DNA from: Bacteroidota bacterium | GTDB lineage: Bacteria > Bacteroidota > Bacteroidia > Chitinophagales > Saprospiraceae | Assembly (NCBI GenBank): GCA_029781865.1 | Contig: JAKOVW010000091.1 | Span: forward strand, 62,001 to 126,000 | Length of the DNA: 64,000 nucleotides | Direction: 5' to 3' | Shown here: positions 18,816-26,786 of the stretch, one piece after another | Layout: the number at the start of each line of letters is the position of its first letter | Numbering within the stretch: the first letter of the stretch is position 1 | Position numbers and translations under genes: made by a program | Notes under the pieces: model-generated | Told to the model about the DNA's origin: nothing | Databases searched by the model: none | What the model saw: the letters and a program-made list of their open reading frames with translations, nothing else

Positions 18816-20267
18816 TTATAAAGGCCCGAAATTAATACATACATTCTTAGCTTCCGTGAAAAATCTCATGGCTTCCCAACCGCCTTCCCTGCCTACTCCG
18901 GAATCATTCATTCCTCCGAAAGGGGTCCTGAGGTCTCTCAAAAGCCAACAATTTACCCACACTATTCCGGTTTTCAATTGCTGTGAAACCCGATGGGCTC
19001 GGTTCAGATTTTGTGTCCACAATGTAGCTGCAAGCCCATAATTGCTTCGATTGGCCAGTCGAATGGCATCTTCTTCATTTTCGAAAGGCTGGAGGGTAAT
19101 TACAGGCCCGAATATTTCTTCCATATTGCAACGGCTGTCAGGTCCAAGGCCTTCAAAAATAGCAGGCATCACAAATGCACCATTTGCACATCGACCGTCT
19201 GGCTTAAATAAAGTACCACCACATAACAACTTACCACCTTCCTCTTTAGCCAATTCAATATATGACATTACTTTATTCAAATGTTGCTGTGAAATCAAAG
19301 AACCCATTTTGCTTTCCGGATTCTCAGGATCAGAAGGGATTAATTTTTTGACCTCTAGTATCAGATCATTTTTGAATTGCTCATAAATCTTGTTTTCAAT
19401 CAGGATTCTGCTCCCACATAAACAGATTTGCCCACTGTTGGAAAAAGCAAGCCGGATCACTTGTTTAACCATCTCTTTATAATCACAATCTGCAAAAATC
19501 ACGCAGGGGTTTTTTCCGCCCAATTCCAAACTCATTTTCTTGAATTTGGGTGCCGCAATAGAAGCAATATGAGCCCCGGTTTTAGTTCCACCTGTAAATG
19601 AAATGGCTTTAATTGTAGGGTGCATTACGATCGCTTCACCGGCTTCATGACCATAACCCTGAATGATATTGAGTACTCCTGGAGGCAAACCGGCTTCATT
19701 GCAAATCTCGCCCAACAGATAAGCGGTGGTCGGACTAAATTCCGATGGTTTCGCTATTACACAGTTTCCTGTAGCAAGTGCAGGAACTATTTTCCAGGTA
19801 AAAAGATAAAGTGGCAAATTCCAGGGAGAGATGCATCCAACAATACCAATAGGTTGCCTTAAAGTATAGTTAATTGCTTTGCCCGGCATCTCATGCGAGT
19901 CGGAAGCAAATTGCATTGCTGCCGTCGCAAAAAAACGAAAGTTGCTTGCCGCCCGTGGAATGTCTATTTGTTGAGAATGCCTGATTGCTTTACCGGTGTC
20001 CCTGGTTTCTGCAATAGCAAGATCATTTAATTTTGAATCAATGAGCTCAGCGATTTTATTTAGAATCGCAAACCGAACTTCTAACGTTGAATTAGCCCAT
20101 GATTCCTGAGCTTTTATTGCTGCATCAACTGCCAGTGCAATATCCTTTTCATTACTTGCCGGAATTTTAGAAATAATTTCACCCGTAGCAGGATTTACAT
20201 TGTCGAAATATTTTTTTTCGACCGGATCGACGTATGTTCCTCCAATAAAATTTTTTAAATACAGCAT
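18816..20267 (-). CDS. Aldehyde dehydrogenase, aminomuconate/hydroxymuconate-semialdehyde type
   Basis: NAD(P)-dependent aldehyde dehydrogenase of 483 residues. The catalytic Cys282 is in SNSGQICLCG, the general base Glu248 in LELGGKN, and the oxyanion Asn150 in SPWNLPL. The tail GVGREGGWEAMRFFTEAKNVCI is characteristic of the ALDH8/2-aminomuconic semialdehyde dehydrogenase branch, suggesting a role in tryptophan (kynurenine) or catechol meta-cleavage catabolism. No other gene of those pathways is in the window. It leads a likely operon with mlaE and mlaF, which is functionally unexpected. A TATCTTTG element sits just upstream. Confidence 0.85.
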   Translation of the reverse strand: MLYLKNFIGGTYVDPVEKKYFDNVNPATGEIISKIPASNEKDIALAVDAAIKAQESWANSTLEVRFAILNKIAELIDSKLNDLAIAETRDTGKAIRHSQQIDIPRAASNFRFFATAAMQFASDSHEMPGKAINYTLRQPIGIVGCISPWNLPLYLFTWKIVPALATGNCVIAKPSEFSPTTAYLLGEICNEAGLPPGVLNIIQGYGHEAGEAIVMHPTIKAISFTGGTKTGAHIASIAAPKFKKMSLELGGKNPCVIFADCDYKEMVKQVIRLAFSNSGQICLCGSRILIENKIYEQFKNDLILEVKKLIPSDPENPESKMGSLISQQHLNKVMSYIELAKEEGGKLLCGGTLFKPDGRCANGAFVMPAIFEGLGPDSRCNMEEIFGPVITLQPFENEEDAIRLANRSNYGLAATLWTQNLNRAHRVSQQLKTGIVWVNCWLLRDLRTPFGGMNDSGVGREGGWEAMRFFTEAKNVCINFGPL

Positions 20268-20274
20268 GCTTTGG

Positions 20275-20282
20275 CAAAGATA
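20275..20282 (-). promoter_or_regulatory. -7 promoter element of the aldehyde dehydrogenase-mlaEF operon
   Basis: CAAAGATA on the plus strand is TATCTTTG on the minus strand. It starts 8 bases before the ATG at 20267, so the transcript would be nearly leaderless. No -33 element was found. Confidence 0.4.
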
Positions 20283-21063
20283 AGAAAGAGTTTTAATTCC
20301 GTGGCCTAAGCATTACGTGTGATGCTCTATGTTTCTAGGCCAAACTTAAAATCTATTTTTTGCTTAACATTTTAGGTCTTAACATTTATTATTCTGTTTC
20401 ACTTTTTTAGTCAAACAAACTATCTGAACCAAAATTAATTTTGGCAATTCATTCTATACCACATGTACGATTCTTGAATGGCATGATTTGTTTATTCAAA
20501 GTAAAAACGCTGATATTGTTCTCAATTCCTTTCGGTTTCTAGTGTCTCAAACAAAAAAGAACTGTTCCTTTTGCATTTGTAATAATGCTCAATCATATTC
20601 ATATTATTTATGAAGTGCTCCAGCCATTCAACAATAGTTCTTTTAAAAATAGTTTATTGGGATTCACCTCAAAAGAAATATTAGGACAAATGACCCAAAA
20701 CGAATAGCGTCTGTTTTTTGTTCAAAAATCAACTCGCAAATTTCAAATATGGAAGTCCTCGTCTTGAAGTGTAAATTTGTTCAGCGATAAGTTTATCTTA
20801 CAAGAACTCAATTACAGACATAACAATCCTAATAAGCCGGTCTGGTAAAAAATAATGCTGATTACAAATTAAGCTCCAATTAATCTTATTCGGTAAAGCA
20901 AAGTGAATTTGATTTTTTAACTTTATTGGAATTCAAAATTAATCAGATAAGATTTCGCTAAAGGTTTAAACCATAAGATGAAATTACTCAAATTGACACG
21001 TTTCGGATAGAGCATGTTGCCAGTAGCAGGGAAGCTTCAAACAGCATATTGGTATGAAACTCC
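20283..21063. other. 780-base AT-rich gap with no recognised feature
   Basis: Neither strand carries a supportable ORF, hairpin terminator, tRNA or repeat that I can see. It lies upstream of the aldehyde dehydrogenase operon and downstream of pspC, both on the minus strand. It may be a decayed gene or a long regulatory region. Confidence 0.5.
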
Positions 21064-21696
21064 TCAGAATTTCTTTTTCTTCCTCTTCCATTTATCCCTC
21101 CACTCATGAAAATGCTCTGTCATTTCTGCAATTTCTTCTTCCACTTTCTCAGCAATGTTTTGAATATTGATTGTTTTACCTTTCATCGCAAGTCGATCTG
21201 CGGCTGTTACCGCTTCCGGAAGAATAAAAATCAATGCAATGTATAATAATATGCCAAATCCCCACATACCAAAAAATACAAAAGCTACCCGTACCCAGGT
21301 TGGATCTTCTATTCCGAAATAATGAGCAAGACCGGAACATACACCACTGATTTTTTTATCGTATGGATCCCTGAACATCCTTTTACCTGTTCGATAGTAT
21401 GCTTCTGAATAGCCGGACGAAGTTTCACCTTCTTCTTCAGTACCCAGGTTTTCAGGTGTTCCCATAACCTGAATCATTTTGTTTACATGATCCATATTTA
21501 CGATAGATCCTCCCTGCATATATTCCTTAAATAATTCTGCTATCCTGCCTTCGATATCTTCCATAATTTCTTTGGCTCCATCTGAATGCGAGAAATGATT
21601 ATTCAACCGCACCAGGTATTGATCCAGTTTGTAATATGCATCCTCATTGATTGAAAATGGGTAGCCGCCTACATTAATGTGTTGTATTTTATTCAT
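21064..21696 (-). CDS. PspC domain membrane protein
   Basis: Protein of 210 residues. The N-terminal part (1-90; KIQHINVGGYPFSINEDAYYKLDQYLVRLNNHF) is a soluble alpha/beta region seen before PspC in Bacteroidota proteins. The PspC domain is at about 103-165 (RDPYDKKISGVCSGLAHYFGIEDPTWVRVAFVFFG, then a hydrophobic GILLYIALIFILPEA). The C-terminus is a short charged helix ending in a Lys-rich tail. Many Bacteroidota relatives are much longer with extra membrane segments; this is a compact form. The first 8 bases overlap the end of padR, so it is part of a regulator-target pair. Confidence 0.86.
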   Translation of the reverse strand: MNKIQHINVGGYPFSINEDAYYKLDQYLVRLNNHFSHSDGAKEIMEDIEGRIAELFKEYMQGGSIVNMDHVNKMIQVMGTPENLGTEEEGETSSGYSEAYYRTGKRMFRDPYDKKISGVCSGLAHYFGIEDPTWVRVAFVFFGMWGFGILLYIALIFILPEAVTAADRLAMKGKTINIQNIAEKVEEEIAEMTEHFHEWRDKWKRKKKKF

Positions 21697-22030
21697 GGTT
21701 ACTTTTTATTTGAAGTGATTGATTGACAGATTGAACAAATTGAATCCAGCTGCTTGAAAGGGTTTTCAGTGCTTCCTTACCCGTTTCTGTAATGGTAAAA
21801 TATTTTCTGGGAGGACCTGCATTGGATTCTTTCCAGTGGTATTCCAAAAGACCATTGTTTTTAAGCCGTGTTAATATAGGATACAAGGTTCCTTCGACTA
21901 CAATTAAATCGGCCATCCGCAATTTTTGAATGATGTCAGATGGATATACCTGCTCCTCGCTAATTATCGCCAGGATGCACATTTCCAGAACTCCTTTTTT
22001 CATTTGGGCAATAGAATTTTCAATTTTCAT
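21689..22030 (-). CDS. PadR family transcriptional regulator
   Basis: Winged-helix regulator of 113 residues (short, single-domain PadR). Features: QMKKGVLEMCILAIISEEQVYPSDIIQKL (HTH helices), VVEGTLYPILTRLKNNGLLEYHWKES (recognition helix and wing), GPPRKYFTITETGKEAL. It overlaps pspC by 8 bases and probably autoregulates the pair; the ligand or signal is unknown. A TAGCTTTG -7 element lies right at the start codon, and a palindrome (22058-22072) sits where -33 contacts would fall. Confidence 0.9.
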   Translation of the reverse strand: MKIENSIAQMKKGVLEMCILAIISEEQVYPSDIIQKLRMADLIVVEGTLYPILTRLKNNGLLEYHWKESNAGPPRKYFTITETGKEALKTLSSSWIQFVQSVNQSLQIKSNHE

Positions 22031-22034
22031 GCTG

Positions 22035-22042
22035 CAAAGCTA
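22035..22042 (-). promoter_or_regulatory. -7 promoter element of padR-pspC
   Basis: CAAAGCTA on the plus strand is TAGCTTTG on the minus strand, matching TAnnTTTG. Transcription would start at or within a base or two of the ATG at 22030. Confidence 0.5.
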
Positions 22043-22057
22043 TTACATAATCAGGTA

Positions 22058-22072
22058 CTATGCAATACATAG
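22058..22072. promoter_or_regulatory. Candidate PadR operator palindrome
   Basis: CTATG-CAATA-CATAG has perfect 5-base arms around a 5-base centre, and overlaps the expected -33 region of the padR promoter. PadR family operators are often short dyads of ATG/CAT type. The assignment rests on position and symmetry only. Confidence 0.4.
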
Positions 22073-22122
22073 ATCAATATTATGCATAAAATTTGACTAT
22101 TTTGCCTGCTTTTAGGGCTTAA

Positions 22123-22154
22123 TTGCCAAAAATGATCGACAAAATCTAATTTTG
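22123..22154 (+). promoter_or_regulatory. Promoter of the lipid kinase-ROK operon
   Basis: TTG (22123-22125), 21 bases, then TAATTTTG (22147-22154), a full TAnnTTTG match with good spacing. The ATG at 22162 is only 7 bases downstream, so the transcript may be leaderless. Confidence 0.6.
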
Positions 22155-22161
22155 ACCCGGA

Positions 22162-23061
22162 ATGAGCGAAAAAGCATTGAAGTTTATATTTATCATTAAT
22201 CCAAGTTCCGGAAACCAAAAGCTGAGAAACTGGGAAGGCCTGATTGAAGCAAACCTGGATACCAATAATTACGAGATCCTATACACACGTTATGCCGGTC
22301 ACAGCAGCAGCATCCTGTCAAATTACAATCAGGAAGAAAATCTATGCATCGTAGCTGTAGGTGGTGATGGAACAGTTAGCGAATTGGTGCCTACCATACT
22401 GAAGAGTAAAGCCTTCCTGGGCATTATTCCAACGGGTTCCGGAAATGGATTAGCCAGACATCTCCGGATTCCATTGAATACTGCACAAGCCATTCGAAAC
22501 TTAAATACCGGTAAACCCCGGGCAGTTGATCTGATAAAAATGAATGATCATTTTTGCAGTAATACCTGTGGAATTGGATTCGGAGCATTGGTCACCAAAC
22601 ATTTCGGTGCTAAAGGGCAGCGTGGATTCCGCACGTATTTTAAACTTGCACTTGCGCTTTATAAAACCAGCCAATGTTTTGATATTAAACTCAACAACAC
22701 GGTATACAAAAATGTATGGTTGATCGAATTTGCCAATTCATCCCAGCTGGGAAATGATGCTATTGTTTCGCCTTTTGCATCCGTAACGGATGGAATAGCA
22801 GACATACTGATTATGAACAGACCTAAGCCCTGGCAGGTCCCCGCATTTATTGTGATGGTATTAAGCGGAACAATTCTGAAATCCGGATTAAGTAAATTAA
22901 TTAAAGCAACCGAACTTAAGATCACTTTAAATGATGATCAACATTATCATATTGATGGAGAATATATGGGACTGATTAAAGAAGCAGAATTAAAAATGAT
23001 TCCGTCTTCTTTGCCCATTTTATTACCAGTTCAGTCAAACGCAATAACAAAAAAAATATAA
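22162..23061 (+). CDS. Diacylglycerol/lipid kinase family protein (YegS/BmrU-like)
   Basis: DAGK-catalytic-domain protein of 299 residues. IINPSSGNQK (11-20) and VGGDGTVSELV (66-76) are the nucleotide-binding motifs, with IPTGSGNGLARHL following; the C-terminal beta-sandwich ends in ITLNDDQHYHIDGE. It probably phosphorylates a lipid such as diacylglycerol, but related proteins act on sphingoid or other lipids, so the substrate is open. The stop is 3 bases before the ROK kinase start, suggesting one transcript. Confidence 0.88.
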   Translation: MSEKALKFIFIINPSSGNQKLRNWEGLIEANLDTNNYEILYTRYAGHSSSILSNYNQEENLCIVAVGGDGTVSELVPTILKSKAFLGIIPTGSGNGLARHLRIPLNTAQAIRNLNTGKPRAVDLIKMNDHFCSNTCGIGFGALVTKHFGAKGQRGFRTYFKLALALYKTSQCFDIKLNNTVYKNVWLIEFANSSQLGNDAIVSPFASVTDGIADILIMNRPKPWQVPAFIVMVLSGTILKSGLSKLIKATELKITLNDDQHYHIDGEYMGLIKEAELKMIPSSLPILLPVQSNAITKKI

Positions 23062-23064
23062 ACG

Positions 23065-23967
23065 ATGTCTGAATTATTATGGGGAATTGATTTAGGCGGA
23101 ACTAAAATTGAAGGAGTAGTCATTCAAAAAAATCCGGAATTCAAAATTATTGATCGTCAGCGATTGCCTACAGAAGCAAGCAATGGTTATGATCATATCC
23201 TTTCTCAAATACAAAAACTCATCGATCAAATCAGCAAAACAACAGGATACCGTCCTGACAAATTAGGAATAGGAACTCCCGGTATAGTGGATCAGGAAAC
23301 ACATCTCATAAAAAACAGCAATACACTTGGATTAATCGGAAGACCGATGAAAACAGATTTGGAATCGCTATTGGGCATCGAAGTGAACATGGCAAACGAC
23401 GCCAATTGTTTTGCAGTTGCTGAAACCTTGTTAGGTGCAGTACCTGAAGTAACAACAAACCCGGAAGTCGTTTTTGGTGTAATTATGGGAACGGGAGTTG
23501 GAAGCGGAATTGTAGTTAATGGTAAAGTTATCAATGGAAAACACGGTATCGCAGGTGAATGGGGACATAACGTTTTGGATGAAACCGGCGATGATTGTTA
23601 TTGCGGAAAAAAAGGTTGTGTTGAAATGTTTATTTCCGGTCCGGCCATCGAAAAATATTACCATAAAATAAGCGGTTCTAAAGCAATTGCCTCTGATATC
23701 TATCAATATCATCTGGATGGCAATTCTGCAGCAAATAAAACCATGAATCGTTTTGTACATTATTTTGGAAAAGCCGTCGCAAACGTAATCAACATCATTG
23801 ATCCTGAAGTGATCGTTTTTGGAGGCGGAATTGGCAAGTTGGATCTCATTTATACGCAAGGACGGGAGGAAGTAAAAAAATACATCTTCAACTATAATCT
23901 CAAAACTAATTTTATTAAACCGAAACTTGGAGACAGCGCAGGAGTCATCGGTGCTGCATTATTGTAA
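23065..23967 (+). CDS. ROK family sugar kinase
   Basis: Protein of 300 residues with the ATP phosphate motif GIDLGGTK (7-14), the ROK zinc site DDCYCGKKGCVE (Cys178, Cys180, Cys185) preceded by the His in GEWGHNV, and the C-terminal DPEVIVFGGGIGKLD. Catalytic Asp lies in NDANCFAVAE. It probably phosphorylates glucose, N-acetylglucosamine or another hexose; it has no DNA-binding domain, so it is a kinase rather than a ROK repressor. It sits 3 bases after the lipid kinase gene. Confidence 0.9.
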   Translation: MSELLWGIDLGGTKIEGVVIQKNPEFKIIDRQRLPTEASNGYDHILSQIQKLIDQISKTTGYRPDKLGIGTPGIVDQETHLIKNSNTLGLIGRPMKTDLESLLGIEVNMANDANCFAVAETLLGAVPEVTTNPEVVFGVIMGTGVGSGIVVNGKVINGKHGIAGEWGHNVLDETGDDCYCGKKGCVEMFISGPAIEKYYHKISGSKAIASDIYQYHLDGNSAANKTMNRFVHYFGKAVANVINIIDPEVIVFGGGIGKLDLIYTQGREEVKKYIFNYNLKTNFIKPKLGDSAGVIGAALL

Positions 23968-24153
23968 ACCATTCTCATTCTTTTTGGTTAAAGATATCAT
24001 AATTGCTTATGCCCGGATAATTGAACCCTGACCAATTGTGTTATTGGACCATTTATCAAAAAGCAGAATATGCAATGAAGCAATTAAATAATGAAGAAAA
24101 TACATCATGCTGCAACGTTCTCTCATTTCTATTTTTCAACTAAATACACGTTT

Positions 24154-25728
24154 ATGAAACAAGTAATCCTATTCCTTTTCATTGCCATTGGTCTTACCCT
24201 GCAGGCGCAACAAGTGGTATCATCCGATATCAAAGAAGTAACGATTTATCAAAACGGCGCACAGGTATCCCGCGATATTACCCTTAAACTAAGTCAGGGT
24301 GCACAGGAAGTTTCCATTAAAGGACTTGCAGAAAACCTGGATGCCAATAGCATTCGGGTCGTAAGTGATCCGGATTGCATACTTCAGGGAGTCAGACATG
24401 AATTAAATTATATTCAAACTGCAGAAGACAAGACGGCCGAACTTAAAAAGAAAAGAGATCAGCTCCTCGATGATGCTGCACGAATCAGCCAGCAAACATC
24501 CATCCTGAAATTTGAAAAAACCATGCTGGAAAAAAATCAAGCTCAAATTTTGGGAATATCCAATTCTACTTTAAAACTGGAAGATCTGAAAACCCTAATC
24601 GAGTTCCAAAAACTGAGATTGCAGGAATTGCTTCCAAAAATTTATGAGCAGGATAAAAAGTCACAATTGGTACAAATCGAAATTGATAAAGTCAATAAAC
24701 AGATCCAGGATATGGATCAAAACAAATTAAAACCCAGCAGCGAAATTATTCTTACTCTAATTGCCAAGTCTCCGGGCAATCATCAATTTCAGGTTCAATA
24801 CTACGTTACTAACGCAAGCTGGAAAATGAATTATGATGTTCTCGTAAAGGATATTAAATCACCATTGGAATTGATTTACAATGCAACGGTATATCAATCC
24901 AGCGGTGAAGACTGGAAAAATGTAAAACTGAATTTGTCAACAGGAAATCCTTTCGAAAATGCGGATCGCCCGGTATTGAATCCATGGTACTTAAAAAATC
25001 AACCTCCATTCGCTTATGAGAAAGCTCAACGTGCCCCGATGGCCCAAAATAAAGCTATGAACGATGTCGTAGCTTCTGGCGCCATGCTGCAAGAAATGGA
25101 AATTTCAGAAACTGAAAAAATAACAAGCAGAACCTACAGTATCAACTTACCTTATACCATACTTTCTAATAATAAGCCATTTCATGTTGAGATTAAGAAA
25201 GCATCTGTTCCCTCCAGATACACTTACTTTGCAATACCCAAATTAGACAAGGATGCTTTTCTCACTGCTGAAATAGAAGACTGGGAGGATTTAAACTTAA
25301 TTGATGGTGAAGCCAATTTATTCCTGGAAGGAAGCTACCAGGGTAAAACATTTATCAACACCAGATCCATACAGGATTTTCTGAGACTTTCATTAGGCCG
25401 GGATAAAAGTATCAGTATCGAACGAAATAAAATCAAGGACTATACTAAAAACAAATTCTTATCGGATAAAAAAATCATCAGCAAGGGCTGGGAAATTATC
25501 CTGAAAAATAAAAAGAACACAGCCATTGATATCATCATCGAAGATCAATTGCCTATCTCCACTGAAAAACCAATCACCGTGGAACGCGAAGACATCTCCG
25601 GTGCAGAGTTTACAGAAGAAACCGGCAAATTGAGATGGGTACTTAAAGTATCTGCAGATGAACAAAAGAAATTAAAAATCCGGTACACAGTACAATGCCC
25701 AAAGGATTATGTATTGAATCTGGAGTAA
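24154..25728 (+). CDS. DUF4139 domain protein (mucoidy inhibitor MuiA family)
   Basis: Secreted protein of 524 residues from the ATG at 24154; the frame is open back to 24091, but MKQVILFLFIAIGLTLQAQ is an evident signal peptide, so the later Met is chosen. The DUF4140-type N-terminus (VTIYQNGAQVSRDITLKLSQGAQEVSIKGL) is followed by a coiled coil at about 80-190 and the DUF4139 beta-rich C-terminal part (SWKMNYDVLVKD, YQSSGEDWKNVKLNLSTGNP, FLEGSYQGKTFI). The molecular function is not known. A 1-kb repeat array begins 46 bases after its stop. Confidence 0.85.
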   Translation: MKQVILFLFIAIGLTLQAQQVVSSDIKEVTIYQNGAQVSRDITLKLSQGAQEVSIKGLAENLDANSIRVVSDPDCILQGVRHELNYIQTAEDKTAELKKKRDQLLDDAARISQQTSILKFEKTMLEKNQAQILGISNSTLKLEDLKTLIEFQKLRLQELLPKIYEQDKKSQLVQIEIDKVNKQIQDMDQNKLKPSSEIILTLIAKSPGNHQFQVQYYVTNASWKMNYDVLVKDIKSPLELIYNATVYQSSGEDWKNVKLNLSTGNPFENADRPVLNPWYLKNQPPFAYEKAQRAPMAQNKAMNDVVASGAMLQEMEISETEKITSRTYSINLPYTILSNNKPFHVEIKKASVPSRYTYFAIPKLDKDAFLTAEIEDWEDLNLIDGEANLFLEGSYQGKTFINTRSIQDFLRLSLGRDKSISIERNKIKDYTKNKFLSDKKIISKGWEIILKNKKNTAIDIIIEDQLPISTEKPITVEREDISGAEFTEETGKLRWVLKVSADEQKKLKIRYTVQCPKDYVLNLE

Positions 25729-25773
25729 ATGTTTAGTCTACGTTGAAATATTCATGTTTAGAATTTAATTCAG

Positions 25774-26755
25774 AACCGCAAAGACGCCAAGGGAAGAACG
25801 CAAAGTTCGCATAAAAGACTCCTGGCTCTGCGTCCTTTGCGAAAACTTTGCTTCTTTGCAGTTCTGTCTTTTGCAAGCGATTGATGAATTCGTCTCCAGT
25901 CGATTAAATTGAACCCATGTTTATCTTCAAAAAACCAGCATGAAATATTAACCGCAAAGACACGAAGGGAAGAACGCAAAGTTCGCATAAGAAAGACTCC
26001 TGAATCTGCGTCCTTTGCGAAAACTTTGCTTCTTTGCAGTTCTGTCTTTTGCAGGGGATTGATGAATTCGTTTCCAGTCGATTAAATTGAACCCATGTTT
26101 ATCTTCAAAAAACCAACATGAAATATTAACCGCAAAGACGCGAAGGGAAGAACGCAAAGTTCGCAAATAAGACTCCTGACTCTGCGTCCTTTACGAAAAC
26201 TTTGCTTCTTTGCGGTTCTGTCTTTTGCAGGGGATTGATGAATTCGTTTCCAGTCGATTAAATTGAACCCATGTTTATCTTCAAAAAACCAACATGAAAT
26301 ATTAACCGCAAAGACGCCAAGGGAAGAACGCAAAGTTCGCAGAAAAGACTCCTGGCTCTGCGTCCTTTGCGAAAACTTTGCTTCTTTGCAATTCTGTCTT
26401 TTGCAAGGGATTGATGAATTCGTTTCCAGTCGATTAAATTGAACCCTTGTTTATCTTCAAATAACCAGCATGAAATATTAAACGCAAAGACGCCAAGGGA
26501 AGAACGCAAAGTTCGCAGAAAAGACTCCTGGCTCTGCGTCCTTTGCGAAAACTTTGCTTCTTTGCGGTTCTGTCTTTTGCAGGGGATTGATGAATTCGTT
26601 TCCAGTCGATTAAATTGAACCCTTGTTTATCTTCCAAAAACCAGCATGAAATATTAACCGCAAAGACGCGAAGGGAAGAACGCAAAGTTCGCAAAAAAGA
26701 CTCCTGAATCTGCGTCCTTTGCGAAAACTTTGCTTCTTTGCGGTTCTGTCTTTTC
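25774..26755. repeat. Tandem array of 176-bp repeats, five full units plus a partial sixth
   Basis: Units start at 25774, 25950, 26128, 26304, 26480 and 26656 (spacings 176, 178, 176, 176, 176). Each opens with an imperfect inverted repeat of about 95 bases: AACCGCAAAGACGC at one end and CTTCTTTGCGGTT at the other, with internal CGCAAAG/CTTTGCG words. About 80 bases of non-palindromic linker follow (containing GATGAATTCGT and TCAAAAAACCA). The sixth unit stops after the inverted repeat. Short minus-strand ORFs of 70-86 codons recur in each unit but follow from the repetition. The array fills the gap between two convergent genes. Confidence 0.95.
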
Positions 26756-26786
26756 TCTGAAATTTTGAAATTCGCTTTTAAACTAT

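Noticed and set aside
25770-26694. Five overlapping minus-strand ORFs of 72-86 codons with nearly the same protein sequence
   Set aside because: They arise from the 176-base repeat units; the frame is open only because the repeat lacks stops in that frame, and there is no independent sign of coding.
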